From an uncultured Lachnospiraceae bacterium (GTDB taxonomy: Bacteria > Bacillota > Clostridia > Lachnospirales > Lachnospiraceae): a stretch of 32,673 nucleotides of DNA. A program made the position numbers and the translations under genes. How positions within the stretch are numbered: position 1 is the first letter of the stretch; each line of letters begins with the position of its first letter. Below, one piece after another: positions 1-8,181 of the stretch. The notes below the pieces were generated by a model. It was given only the letters and a program-made list of their open reading frames with translations. It had not been told where the DNA came from and ran no database searches. The stretch is from the NCBI GenBank assembly GCA_947600145.1, contig CANQGA010000014.1:1-32673 (forward strand), read 5' to 3'.

Positions 1-1890
1 CGCACCATCTGTTCTGAAATGCGGATTAGGATTTGCGCCGTGGGAAATCGGTTCTCCCTTTCTTCTGCCATTTGGTGTTGCCCCCACCTTGCTTCCGTAT
101 TCAATGGTTCTGGACCAGGAAAACCATCCCGGAATCAGCTGCCTTCCTTTTGGCATCGGCTGCGCCTTTACAATACGCACCCAGCTTTCAGTCATTCTCT
201 TTGCCCACTCATCAGAAACGGTTCCGCCCTGACAGTATTTCGGAGCAGAGTTCAAAATCAGCCTGATTCTTTCGTCTGCAAAATTGCTGTCAAGCGCCTC
301 ATATACTCCATCCCAAGTGAGTATTTTTTCCTTTTCCACTCTTGTTTCCAAAGCTCCGAAAGAATCCGCAACAACAGCGAGGCCTGCTCCATCCACTCCC
401 ACCGTGTAAAGTTTCGCGCACTGGGAAATGTCTGCTCCGCACTCTATGGTATTTTCCATCATCAGATTCATAATCAGTTCCGGAGTCACTTCCCATACAT
501 GGTCAATATGCAGATTCACGCCTTCCGCTGTCACTTCCACCGCTTTTTTTACGTGTTCTTCATAAATTTCAAACAGCCTTTCTGTACTGCGCACTTTCTC
601 TCTGCGCATATCTTTCATGGCCTCGTCAAACACTTTTGCAACATTGACCTTTACCGTGTCGTTCATCGGAAACTCTTTTCCCGGCACACACATCCAGTTG
701 CATCCCACAGCAATTCTCTCTCTTGCAGTCTTTTTATCAATCCCGTTTCTCATATAGCCTTCTGCCAAAGCTTTATCGTTGCAGAATCTCGGCCACGCAT
801 TTTTATTTTTCAGAAGATAATAAACTGCCCTTTTCAAAAATTCTCTGTCACAATTTTCATGAACTCTGACTGTAAGATTTACAGCAATATTGATAGAATC
901 TGCCGCCTCTAAAATCAGGTAAGATAAATGATTTGTCATATCCTTATCATTTTCATCCACACCGGAAATCTGGTAGTAATGCGGGTCAATCAAAAGCAGG
1001 TTCGCAATTAAGAATTTTGCTTTCTCATCATCTAAAATTCCTGCTTTCACATCCCTCTCATAGTACGGATATAAAAGACCGTCCAATTGAAATCCTGCCC
1101 CGTCTCTTGTGTAGATACGGGAAGCACAGTTGAAAAACGCAGTCCACTGACACACTTCCTGAAAAGTAGCCGGAGCATCATATCTGATATTCTCACAAGT
1201 CCTTTTCATTTCCTTAAGATTCGCCGCAATATCTGCATTCTGCTCTTTTTCAATCATCTCTTCTAACTTGTCAATGTGTCTTTGCACAAACGCAATGATG
1301 GACTTCACACAGCGTTCTTCTGCATCGTAAAATGCTTTTTTATCAGGGTTGACCGCACGATATTTTTCAATCTTTTTCAAAAATCCGCCAAAGCCAAGCG
1401 AAAATCCGATTCGATAATCACAGGCGAAGTGGGCATCTCCGTCAATTCCTGTTGTAATGTTGTATTTTTCCTGAAGCGACTTTAAGTGATCATACGGAAA
1501 TCGCTGCTCGTCCCAGCGTTTGCTCCACTGATTCGTAGCGCTCTTTATAAACTCCTGTGTTTTTGGATTTTTCTTCAGCCAGTCCGGCATATAGTGAAGA
1601 TCTCCGCGATAATTTACCAGCATATCCCGCCATCTGCCGCACAACATTTCATTGGGATCAATGTAGGGCTCATGTGCATCCATAATTCGACAAAAGTTTT
1701 CGCTCATACCGTCATAACCATAAAAGCTGCCGTTTGTGCTGTTATACCACGGCTTTACAAAATAACCTTCCGAGAGCGGAACAGTTCCAAAATCGTCTAA
1801 ATCCGTATATCCGTTTTGTTTTCTCTTTTCCAGTGTATGCGCTATTTTTGTATCACGCATTGCCTGTAACCTACTCGCATATGAATACAT
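1..1890 (-). CDS. Glycyl radical enzyme, PFL-like family (3' end cut by window edge)
   Basis: The reverse strand reads open from ATG at 1890 to the window edge, giving 630 codons of a family usually near 780-800 residues. The missing C-terminus would hold the glycyl radical loop. Family signs are an N-terminal PFL domain, the Cys loop G-C-N-W-M-C at residues 396-401, and the GRE signature near residues 605-625 (YGSKVGATPNGRRKGEP). The Cys loop is neither the Cys-Cys pair of pyruvate formate-lyase nor the GCVE of diol/choline/hydroxyproline-type eliminases, so the substrate cannot be read from known classes. The start overlaps the activase stop by 20 nt and has AAGGAG at 1901-1906, so the two are translationally coupled. 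Cytoplasmic, oxygen-sensitive. The family call is secure. The reaction is unknown; context with three Gfo/Idh/MocA proteins suggests a sugar or cyclitol derivative. Confidence 0.9.
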   Translation of the reverse strand, partial: MYSYASRLQAMRDTKIAHTLEKRKQNGYTDLDDFGTVPLSEGYFVKPWYNSTNGSFYGYDGMSENFCRIMDAHEPYIDPNEMLCGRWRDMLVNYRGDLHYMPDWLKKNPKTQEFIKSATNQWSKRWDEQRFPYDHLKSLQEKYNITTGIDGDAHFACDYRIGFSLGFGGFLKKIEKYRAVNPDKKAFYDAEERCVKSIIAFVQRHIDKLEEMIEKEQNADIAANLKEMKRTCENIRYDAPATFQEVCQWTAFFNCASRIYTRDGAGFQLDGLLYPYYERDVKAGILDDEKAKFLIANLLLIDPHYYQISGVDENDKDMTNHLSYLILEAADSINIAVNLTVRVHENCDREFLKRAVYYLLKNKNAWPRFCNDKALAEGYMRNGIDKKTARERIAVGCNWMCVPGKEFPMNDTVKVNVAKVFDEAMKDMRREKVRSTERLFEIYEEHVKKAVEVTAEGVNLHIDHVWEVTPELIMNLMMENTIECGADISQCAKLYTVGVDGAGLAVVADSFGALETRVEKEKILTWDGVYEALDSNFADERIRLILNSAPKYCQGGTVSDEWAKRMTESWVRIVKAQPMPKGRQLIPGWFSWSRTIEYGSKVGATPNGRRKGEPISHGANPNPHFRTDGA

Positions 1891-2641
1891 ATTTTTTTAA
1901 CTCCTTCATATATGCTGCAGATGGAACGGAAAATCCATCTGCCTTTATTCCCAAAGCCTCTCTCTTTGCCGTCCCCAAAGGATGGTATGGTAGCAGCTCA
2001 TATTTTTTTATGTTATCAAACTGTTTTAGAAATGCCGAAATTTCTCCTATCCCCTGCGAAATTCCGGGAATAACAGGTGTTCTTGCGATGATGGGAATTC
2101 CTATCTCGTTTAATCTGTAAAAATGTTCTTTTATTTTTGTGTTTTCTACACCTGTATATTTTTTATGCAGGGCATTGTCCCAAATCTTCAAATCTGCCAT
2201 ACACAAATCCAGCTTTTGAAATATTTCTTCATCAAAATAAATCAGCGAAGTTTCCACCGCACAATGAATGCCTTCTTTTTTACATGCATCAATCAGCGCA
2301 TTCAAAAATTCCCGCTGCAAAAAAGGCTCTCCTCCTGAAAAAGTAACGCCTCCATCTTCTTCATAATAATCTTTATCAAAAAGGACTTCTCTCACAACTT
2401 CCTCTACACTCATTTCTTTTCCGCAGATAACCCTCGCTCCCGAAAAACATCCCTGACTGCAAAGACCACAGCCAATGCATTTTTCAGGATAATACATCAG
2501 CTGTGGCTTCATCTCGATACATTCCGGATTATGGCACCATGCACAATGTAAGGGACAGCCTTTCAAAAAGACTGTGGTCCGAATACCAGGTCCATCATGC
2601 ACAGATGCTCTCTGGATGTCTGCAACGATTCCTTGAATCAA
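1871..2641 (-). CDS. Glycyl radical enzyme activase (radical SAM, PflA-like)
   Basis: A 256-residue radical SAM protein that would cleave S-adenosylmethionine and abstract H from the partner GRE's glycine. The radical-SAM cluster motif is C29-x3-C33-x2-C36, and the SAM-binding GGE lies in VTFSGGEPF near residues 100-108. A ferredoxin-type insert carries C55, C58, C61 and C65 plus C73, so only one auxiliary cluster is obvious, whereas many class activases have two. The start is TTG at 2641, forming a TTGA overlap with the stop of the upstream oxidoreductase, with AGAGGAAA upstream as ribosome site. It lies directly before the GRE gene, which is the normal partner arrangement. The activase assignment is very secure; the substrate specificity belongs to the partner. 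Confidence 0.95.
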   Translation of the reverse strand: MIQGIVADIQRASVHDGPGIRTTVFLKGCPLHCAWCHNPECIEMKPQLMYYPEKCIGCGLCSQGCFSGARVICGKEMSVEEVVREVLFDKDYYEEDGGVTFSGGEPFLQREFLNALIDACKKEGIHCAVETSLIYFDEEIFQKLDLCMADLKIWDNALHKKYTGVENTKIKEHFYRLNEIGIPIIARTPVIPGISQGIGEISAFLKQFDNIKKYELLPYHPLGTAKREALGIKADGFSVPSAAYMKELKKYVFICE

Positions 2642-3735
2642 TATATTTTTTCCTCTTTTCCGCTTTTCGAACTCTTCATTAAGGCATCCATAATTGCCAT
2701 AATCTCTACATTCTTGTCAAAGGTTAACGTTTCATGGATTGGTTTTCTTTCATTTATGTGCGCCGCATAATGCCATGGCATGTTTTTGTAATCATCACTC
2801 AGCGTAAATTCCGGCACCGGAACTTCTTCGCCAAATATATCGTAGATTTTTACATCCGGTTGATTCTCAGCGCCGCCAGTACATGTGATAACTCCATCCT
2901 TGCAAATCACGGTAGGGCCTGAAGGCATCATAACTCTTGGAGTTGTCCACGTTCCTTCTAATACAGACATCTTGCCATCATATTTTACAATTGCCGCAAA
3001 GTTGTCTGCCGTATCGCCAAAGGGGGTATTTAGATTTGCTCCATATGCGAGAACACTTTCTTCTCCATCACCCATAAGCCATTTTGTAAAAAACGCTCCA
3101 TAGCAGGAGATGTCAAGGAATACACCGCCGCCCAGTTTTTCCTGGTGCCACCACGTCTTTCCTCTCTGCTCATCCGTCATTTCTTCCGCTTTCGCAGTGA
3201 CTCCTCTATGTTTCGCGCCTTTTCCCAATGGACCTGTATGGCCATTCATGTAGTGGAGTTTTATCGGTTCTCCCACAATTCTCTGCTCCAGCGCTTTCTG
3301 CATTTTATGAATGTAGCCTCTCCACATAACCGGCCAGTTTACGACGGCCTCGATGCCGTATTTCTTTATAACTGCCTGCATCTTAAGCGCTTCTTCCAAA
3401 TTTAAAGCAATTGGTTTCTCAATGCAAATGTTGATACCGCGTTTTGCACATTCTTCCACTACTCGGACTTTCTGTGCGTTCTCTGTCAGGATAAATGCCA
3501 AATCCGGCTTTATCTCGTCTAACATCTGTTTATAATCTCCATAAATATTGGAACAATAATTTTCTTTCACATTCTGCATGTTCCATACTGGTGTATAGCG
3601 AAGCGGTGCAATTGCCTCCGCTTCTGATGGTACATCAGCTACAGCCACCAGTTCAAAAGATGGCTGCTCGCTGATATAAAGTGCAACTTCGTTTACATGC
3701 ATATGTGAAAATCCAATAATTACTGCTTTAATCAT
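2638..3735 (-). CDS. Gfo/Idh/MocA family oxidoreductase (GxxHxH subtype), copy C
   Basis: A 365-residue NAD(P)-dependent sugar-type dehydrogenase with an N-terminal Rossmann fold and a C-terminal alpha/beta substrate domain. The usual GxGxxG loop reads IIGFSHMHVN. The conserved Lys motif EKP is present (IEKPIAL). The C-terminal motif that normally reads D-x3-H is DISCY, so the expected catalytic His is Tyr. It shares several landmarks with the next upstream gene: VNWP..W, WW.Q...GGG, CYG and EG.W.T. The two are therefore diverged paralogues. Ribosome site AAGGAAAG. The stop overlaps the activase TTG start. Probable role is oxidation or reduction of a keto-sugar or cyclitol feeding or draining the GRE reaction; the substrate is not identifiable. 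Confidence 0.88.
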   Translation of the reverse strand: MIKAVIIGFSHMHVNEVALYISEQPSFELVAVADVPSEAEAIAPLRYTPVWNMQNVKENYCSNIYGDYKQMLDEIKPDLAFILTENAQKVRVVEECAKRGINICIEKPIALNLEEALKMQAVIKKYGIEAVVNWPVMWRGYIHKMQKALEQRIVGEPIKLHYMNGHTGPLGKGAKHRGVTAKAEEMTDEQRGKTWWHQEKLGGGVFLDISCYGAFFTKWLMGDGEESVLAYGANLNTPFGDTADNFAAIVKYDGKMSVLEGTWTTPRVMMPSGPTVICKDGVITCTGGAENQPDVKIYDIFGEEVPVPEFTLSDDYKNMPWHYAAHINERKPIHETLTFDKNVEIMAIMDALMKSSKSGKEEKIY

Positions 3736-3757
3736 AATTTTCCACTTTCCTTATATA

Positions 3758-4837
3758 TTAAAACTGAAATGGTTCTTCTGCCATTTCTACCTTTCCGGAA
3801 TTGCAAGAGCGAATACCTGCATCAAATGCACTCATAACTTTCATATTGAAGTCTGCCGAAAGCATTTCATACACAGGTTTCCCTTCTCTCACAAGTCCGA
3901 TAATGTTCGTCCCAATACTTTCTTCCATATCCTCTGGCACATATACTGCGTTTGGTTTTGGTGACGGCTGATAAGGAATTAAATCTTTGTATACTTTTAC
4001 TTCTGGATTAAATCGGTCAGCAACAATGACGCCTTCAGATCCATAGATAACTGGTCCTGTCGGAATCTCGCCATTATTCATAGTTGACCATGAACCCTCA
4101 ATCAAACCTACACAATCTCCAAAATCAATTGTAAACTGTGAATAATCTTCTACATCTGAAAACGGAAGGAAGAAGTTCTTCTTTATTCCATACACTTTCT
4201 TCGCTGTTTTGCCTGTAATCCATGTTGCAATCGTACAGCCATAGCATGCATAATCACAGATAGATCCTCCGCCTTTTTCACTTTGATACCACCAAAGTTT
4301 TGAAAGTTCTTCCGGTGTATATTCATTTAATTTGTAAGGCCCTCTTGTAGATGGACTTCTGTACTGAACCCGCTGAATATCACCAACGACTCCTGACTGT
4401 GCCAGTTCTTTTGCTTTCCGAAAGCTTGCAAACCATGCAATCGGCCAGTTAACAATCAGTTCTCCTTTGCTCCTTTTATGCGCACGATACATCCTTTTTG
4501 CGCCTTCCATGGTAAGTGCCATTGGTTTTTCCAGTACCACGTGAATTCCCATTGCGAGAATTTCTTCTGCTACCTCCACATGATCTCTCACATCGGTAGT
4601 TACAACTGCTACATCAATATCCTGTTTTAATAATTTCTTATAATCATCCCAGATTTCTAATGGAACTTTTTTTGATGTATTTAATTTTATATGAGTTTCA
4701 AATTGTTCCTGTGATTCCGGATGATAATCTGCCACTCCAACAAATTCTATGTCTTCTTTATGTTTATATAATTGATTTGATAATTGTTCTAAATGAATAT
4801 GGGCCATCCCGATAAATGCTACACGAATCTTTTTCAT
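3758..4837 (-). CDS. Gfo/Idh/MocA family oxidoreductase (GxxHxH subtype), copy B
   Basis: A 359-residue two-domain oxidoreductase. The nucleotide loop reads FIGMAHIHLE, again G-x-x-H-x-H in place of the classical glycine-rich loop. EKPMAL supplies the conserved Lys. The substrate-domain motif is GGSICDYACYG, so the His of canonical D-x3-H is Tyr, as in its paralogue at 2638-3735. Strong AGGAGG ribosome site 8 nt before ATG. It lies 22-23 nt from the genes on either side within the GRE operon. The paired duplication with the same substitution argues that the Tyr variant is functional and not decay. It may work as a heteromer or as sequential dehydrogenase with copy C; that is inference. Confidence 0.88.
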   Translation of the reverse strand: MKKIRVAFIGMAHIHLEQLSNQLYKHKEDIEFVGVADYHPESQEQFETHIKLNTSKKVPLEIWDDYKKLLKQDIDVAVVTTDVRDHVEVAEEILAMGIHVVLEKPMALTMEGAKRMYRAHKRSKGELIVNWPIAWFASFRKAKELAQSGVVGDIQRVQYRSPSTRGPYKLNEYTPEELSKLWWYQSEKGGGSICDYACYGCTIATWITGKTAKKVYGIKKNFFLPFSDVEDYSQFTIDFGDCVGLIEGSWSTMNNGEIPTGPVIYGSEGVIVADRFNPEVKVYKDLIPYQPSPKPNAVYVPEDMEESIGTNIIGLVREGKPVYEMLSADFNMKVMSAFDAGIRSCNSGKVEMAEEPFQF

Positions 4838-4860
4838 TGTATTTTCCTCCTATTCCCGCT

Positions 4861-5952
4861 CTAAAATGTTGTTTCCAGCTCTACCGTAGTACCTGATTTA
4901 ATTGCCTCCGGAATCTTGCATATGATTTCCAGCACGTGTCTTGCATGTTCTGCTGAAAGTACCGGATCCCTGTCCTTTTCGATTGCGTCAACCATATCTG
5001 CCAGGCAGCAGCACTGGCTTTTCAGCTTCTTTGGAATCTTCACGCCAGGCATAGGCTTCATCCAGCCGCGGATTCCTTTTTCCGGATTATCCACATACAC
5101 TTCCGGAATCGGATTTGTCATATACCCCTCCGTAAAGCAAATGGTTCCTAAGTCCCCATAAATTTCAAGTGCCGGCGTTTTTGATGCCTTTTGGGAAAAA
5201 CCGGTATCTACAACTGCCATCTTGTTATCCCCAAAATCTAAGGTAATGACATATTGATCCGGGATCTTATCTGTTTGAATTACTTTTCCGTCAAAAGAGC
5301 CGGAACGAACCATTCTGGCCGGGCAGGTAATCTTTGCCATGCAGGCAACCTTTTTTGCAGGTCCGAAAATAGTGGTCACAATCTGAAGGCCATGTACTCC
5401 CATATCAATAAGTGCTCCTGCGCCATCCTCATAAAACCAGATTGGATTTACATCTCTGTATTGAAAATATTCTGGTCCGCCGTGGGACATATTGCATTTT
5501 GCAAAATATGCATCTCCGATGACGCCATCCTTTATCCACTGCTTTGCTAAATTGAGATCATATCTCATTGGATGAATTGGAACGCATACAAACTTTACAT
5601 TCATCTTTTTCGCCATCTCAATCTGCTCTGTCAGCTTCTCTACGGTTGGCGCCGCCGTTTTTTGTGAGATCACGTGTTTGCCGGCTTTTAAAAGCTTCAT
5701 ATTGATTTCATAATGCTCCTGTATGATTGCTGCATCAATTGCAATACCAAAATCACAATTTGCAATCAAATCATCTACATTTGTGTAATACACCGGCACA
5801 TTAAAATCTTCGCACACTTTCTTTGCAGTCTCTTCAATCGGATCAACCACTGCCACAATATCTGCATTTGCCTCACTGCGAATATTCGGAAGGTATTGTC
5901 CTCTTGCAAATCCGCCACAGCCAACGACTGCCACTTTCCATGCTTTTTTCAT
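4861..5952 (-). CDS. Gfo/Idh/MocA family oxidoreductase, first gene of GRE operon, copy A
   Basis: A 363-residue dehydrogenase with a canonical Rossmann loop (VVGCGGFARG) and a D-x3-H motif (ALIDMGVHG). The conserved EKP is changed to QKT (ISQKTAA) with the Lys kept. It differs clearly from copies B and C and is closer to classical sugar/inositol dehydrogenases. It is the promoter-proximal gene: AAGGAG lies 8 nt before ATG and the promoter at 5999-6027 is just upstream. The run QCCCLAD near the C-terminus is Cys-rich, of unknown meaning. A hydride transfer on a sugar or cyclitol hydroxyl is expected from the family; the exact substrate is unknown. Confidence 0.88.
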   Translation of the reverse strand: MKKAWKVAVVGCGGFARGQYLPNIRSEANADIVAVVDPIEETAKKVCEDFNVPVYYTNVDDLIANCDFGIAIDAAIIQEHYEINMKLLKAGKHVISQKTAAPTVEKLTEQIEMAKKMNVKFVCVPIHPMRYDLNLAKQWIKDGVIGDAYFAKCNMSHGGPEYFQYRDVNPIWFYEDGAGALIDMGVHGLQIVTTIFGPAKKVACMAKITCPARMVRSGSFDGKVIQTDKIPDQYVITLDFGDNKMAVVDTGFSQKASKTPALEIYGDLGTICFTEGYMTNPIPEVYVDNPEKGIRGWMKPMPGVKIPKKLKSQCCCLADMVDAIEKDRDPVLSAEHARHVLEIICKIPEAIKSGTTVELETTF

Positions 5953-5993
5953 ACTATTGTCTCCTTTTTCACAATTTTAATGAATTGTTATAC

Positions 5994-6021
5994 TTGAAAT
6001 TATAATTGTCTTTGCTATAAT
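5994..6021 (+). promoter_or_regulatory. Promoter of the AraC-type regulator gene
   Basis: The -35 box TTGAAA is at 5994-5999 and the -10 box TATAAT at 6016-6021, spaced 16 bp. The leader would be roughly 58 nt and contains the AAGGAG site 7 nt before the ATG at 6086. It overlaps the opposing GRE-operon promoter. Confidence 0.7.
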
Positions 6022-6027
6022 AAGCAA
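5999..6027 (-). promoter_or_regulatory. Promoter of the GRE operon
   Basis: On the minus strand the -35 box is TTGCTT (6022-6027) and the -10 box is a perfect TATAAT (5999-6004), spaced 17 bp. Predicted transcription start is about 40 nt before the first oxidoreductase gene. It lies almost exactly on top of the plus-strand promoter for the AraC regulator. Confidence 0.65.
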
Positions 6028-6085
6028 TATGATATATCCACATTTATGTATACTATATTAACACCGCAAAGGTAAGGAGCGCTTT

Positions 6086-7024
6086 ATGTACTATTCTTTT
6101 GAGCTAAATGAATTCCCGCTGATTACTCAATCATACAGCGTCACTCGAAATACAGTCTGGGAGATTGCAGAACAAGATAATATGATCATTTTTATTCATG
6201 ACGGAAGTTGTGCGATTACCTGCGAACACGAGAAATCTATCTTACAAAAAGGGGATATCTATTTCATACCTGCCAATCACCCTTATTGCCGCTATTCTAT
6301 CGACAACACTATGTGTACGATGTCCTATATTCATTTTACCCTTTCTTCAAAAATTGAACAAATCGGTTTGCCGGAATTGATAAAGCAGATTTCCGATGTC
6401 AAAAATACTCTTGACAATCAACTGCTGAATGGTGCTCCTTTGCTTTCTAAACAAAGTAATATTTACCTGCAGGGCAAAAATACATTAAAAGACTATTCAA
6501 AAGTTTTTCAGCAATCGAATAAAATTATAACTTTTTCCAGCAGCAGAGAACTTATGTCCGGACTACATGCCTCTATCGTCCTCTGCAGTATTCTGACTTC
6601 ACTGTCGCAAAATACAATTGAGCAGGCATCAACCGATAGTATGCTGACAAATTCATCAGGAATACCGGATAACTTAAAGAAAGCAATCCAGTATATTCGA
6701 AGCCACTATACGGAACCGATTACTCTAAATGATTTGACAGCACACTGCAATGTGTCGAAGCAACAGTTAATCCGATATTTTAAGACCGCATTTCAAACGA
6801 CACCGGTCGCCTATATTACCGCTTATAAGATTTCTCTTGCAAAAGAGCTGCTATTTCGCCAAACTCATCTGTCGATCAAAGAAATCTCTGATGAATTAGG
6901 GTTTGATAACCAACATTATTTCACAAGAGTTTTCACAAAGATAACGGGTGAAACGCCTTCCGATTACCGTTACCGGACCAATCATTTTCCACATCGTTCT
7001 AAAAAAGAAGCTCCTCAATCATGA
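6086..7024 (+). CDS. AraC-family transcriptional regulator with N-terminal cupin domain
   Basis: 312 residues. The N-terminal part (about 1-150) is cupin-like, with a short beta-rich stretch around FIHDGSCAIT and GDIYFIPANHPYC typical of AraC ligand-binding domains. The C-terminal part (about 193-305) holds two helix-turn-helix units; the second carries the family hallmark IKEISDELGFDNQHYFTRVF followed by GETPSDYR. AAGGAG lies 7 nt before ATG. It is divergent from the GRE operon and is the natural candidate to sense that pathway's substrate and activate the operon. Its end overlaps the end of the converging oxidoreductase by 26 bp. Confidence 0.92.
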   Translation: MYYSFELNEFPLITQSYSVTRNTVWEIAEQDNMIIFIHDGSCAITCEHEKSILQKGDIYFIPANHPYCRYSIDNTMCTMSYIHFTLSSKIEQIGLPELIKQISDVKNTLDNQLLNGAPLLSKQSNIYLQGKNTLKDYSKVFQQSNKIITFSSSRELMSGLHASIVLCSILTSLSQNTIEQASTDSMLTNSSGIPDNLKKAIQYIRSHYTEPITLNDLTAHCNVSKQQLIRYFKTAFQTTPVAYITAYKISLAKELLFRQTHLSIKEISDELGFDNQHYFTRVFTKITGETPSDYRYRTNHFPHRSKKEAPQS

Positions 7025-8081
7025 CTTCGCGATTCCTGGCAGCAGAAAGATATGCCGCTTCTAAAATGGCAGTTGTGTTAATCGTTTCCTGAGGTTTTAC
7101 AAAAGGCTCAGCATTTCCCTTTAACACTTCTGCCAGATTTTTTATCAGACAGAAATGTCCATAGAAAGGCTCATCTTTAAAACCGCTTGGCCCAACTTCC
7201 AAATCAAACACATCCTCTGCACCAACATAGATTTTCTTATTCTCCATGTCCACACCACATTTTTTGCCGGCAAGCACAATATTGTTTTCTTCTCTCATAT
7301 TTGCCGCCCATGAAATCTTAAAGCTAAGTGCCGCGCCATTTTCAAAAGTCACCTGTCCCCCGGCAAATGATTCTACATTCATCTCATCCGGATTAAAATA
7401 AGAGGAATCTACTTCTCCCTTTAATGCTCCCGAACTTTTTGCCGAGCCAAGCTCATCTGAATGAACCTTACTCATAACTGCCATGACACTGCGTGGTTTT
7501 GGATTCCCCATGAGCCATAATACACTGTCAAATCCGTGAACACCGATATCAATAAGCGCACCGCCTCCGCTATATTCTTTGATGTGAAATTTTCCCCATG
7601 TCGGAATCCCTCTGCGGCGAATACGCGAAAGTTCTGCATAATACACGTCACCTACTTTTCCGGCATCTATCAGTTCCTTTGCTGCCAATCTTTCCGGCAG
7701 AAAACGAATACTCTGGCACGTCATGAGAAGTTTTCCCTGCTCCTTTGCGTAGTCAAACATTTCACAGGCATCTGCATAAGAAAATGCCAGCGGCTTTTCA
7801 CAAAGAACATTTGCACCGTAAGAAAGGGCCAGCATTACAAATTCCTTGTGTGACATATTAGGTGTGCAGACAGACACTACATCCGGCCGCATCTCTTTTA
7901 ACATGGTTTCTGCATCGGAATAGTAATTTGGAATACCGTGTTCTTTGGCGACCTTTTTTGCCGATGCTTCCAATACATCGCAGACAGCAACGATTTCAAA
8001 ATCATCGGATTCATTTTTGTACGCTGGAATGTGTGCATTTTGTGCAATCATTCCGCATCCGATAATACATACTCTGTTCAT
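6999..8081 (-). CDS. Gfo/Idh/MocA family oxidoreductase, copy D
   Basis: 360 residues with all canonical features: Rossmann loop IIGCGMIAQN, catalytic-Lys motif CEKPLAF, and substrate motif GGGALIDIGVHG with D and H in place. It differs from copies B and C and lies at the distal end of the minus-strand glycosidase run. AAGGAG is 7 nt before ATG. It may be read from the upstream glycosidase operon or from a weak promoter at 8142-8169. The convergent end overlaps the AraC gene by 26 bp. It probably oxidises a monosaccharide or a 3-hydroxyl of a glycoside; the substrate is unknown. Confidence 0.9.
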   Translation of the reverse strand: MNRVCIIGCGMIAQNAHIPAYKNESDDFEIVAVCDVLEASAKKVAKEHGIPNYYSDAETMLKEMRPDVVSVCTPNMSHKEFVMLALSYGANVLCEKPLAFSYADACEMFDYAKEQGKLLMTCQSIRFLPERLAAKELIDAGKVGDVYYAELSRIRRRGIPTWGKFHIKEYSGGGALIDIGVHGFDSVLWLMGNPKPRSVMAVMSKVHSDELGSAKSSGALKGEVDSSYFNPDEMNVESFAGGQVTFENGAALSFKISWAANMREENNIVLAGKKCGVDMENKKIYVGAEDVFDLEVGPSGFKDEPFYGHFCLIKNLAEVLKGNAEPFVKPQETINTTAILEAAYLSAARNREVMIEELLF

Positions 8082-8141
8082 TAGAATTCTCCTTTTGTAT
8101 TTCTAGAATTAATTTTTACTATCCTGCATCTTCTACACATA

Positions 8142-8169
8142 ATATTAGCACTGCGGCTTTCCCTGCCAA
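8142..8169 (-). promoter_or_regulatory. Possible promoter for oxidoreductase D
   Basis: Minus-strand TTGGCA (8164-8169) and TAATAT (8142-8147) are spaced 16 bp, upstream of the ATG at 8081. The match is moderate and the site could be fortuitous. Confidence 0.35.
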
Positions 8170-8181
8170 TGCAAAATACAC

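Noticed and set aside
19-912. Long plus-strand open frame across the GRE region
   Set aside because: It is antisense to a continuous, motif-bearing GRE frame and has no recognisable domain or ribosome site.
1-1890. Calling the GRE a pyruvate formate-lyase
   Set aside because: The adjacent Cys-Cys pair is absent and the gene context is sugar oxidoreductases, not central fermentation.
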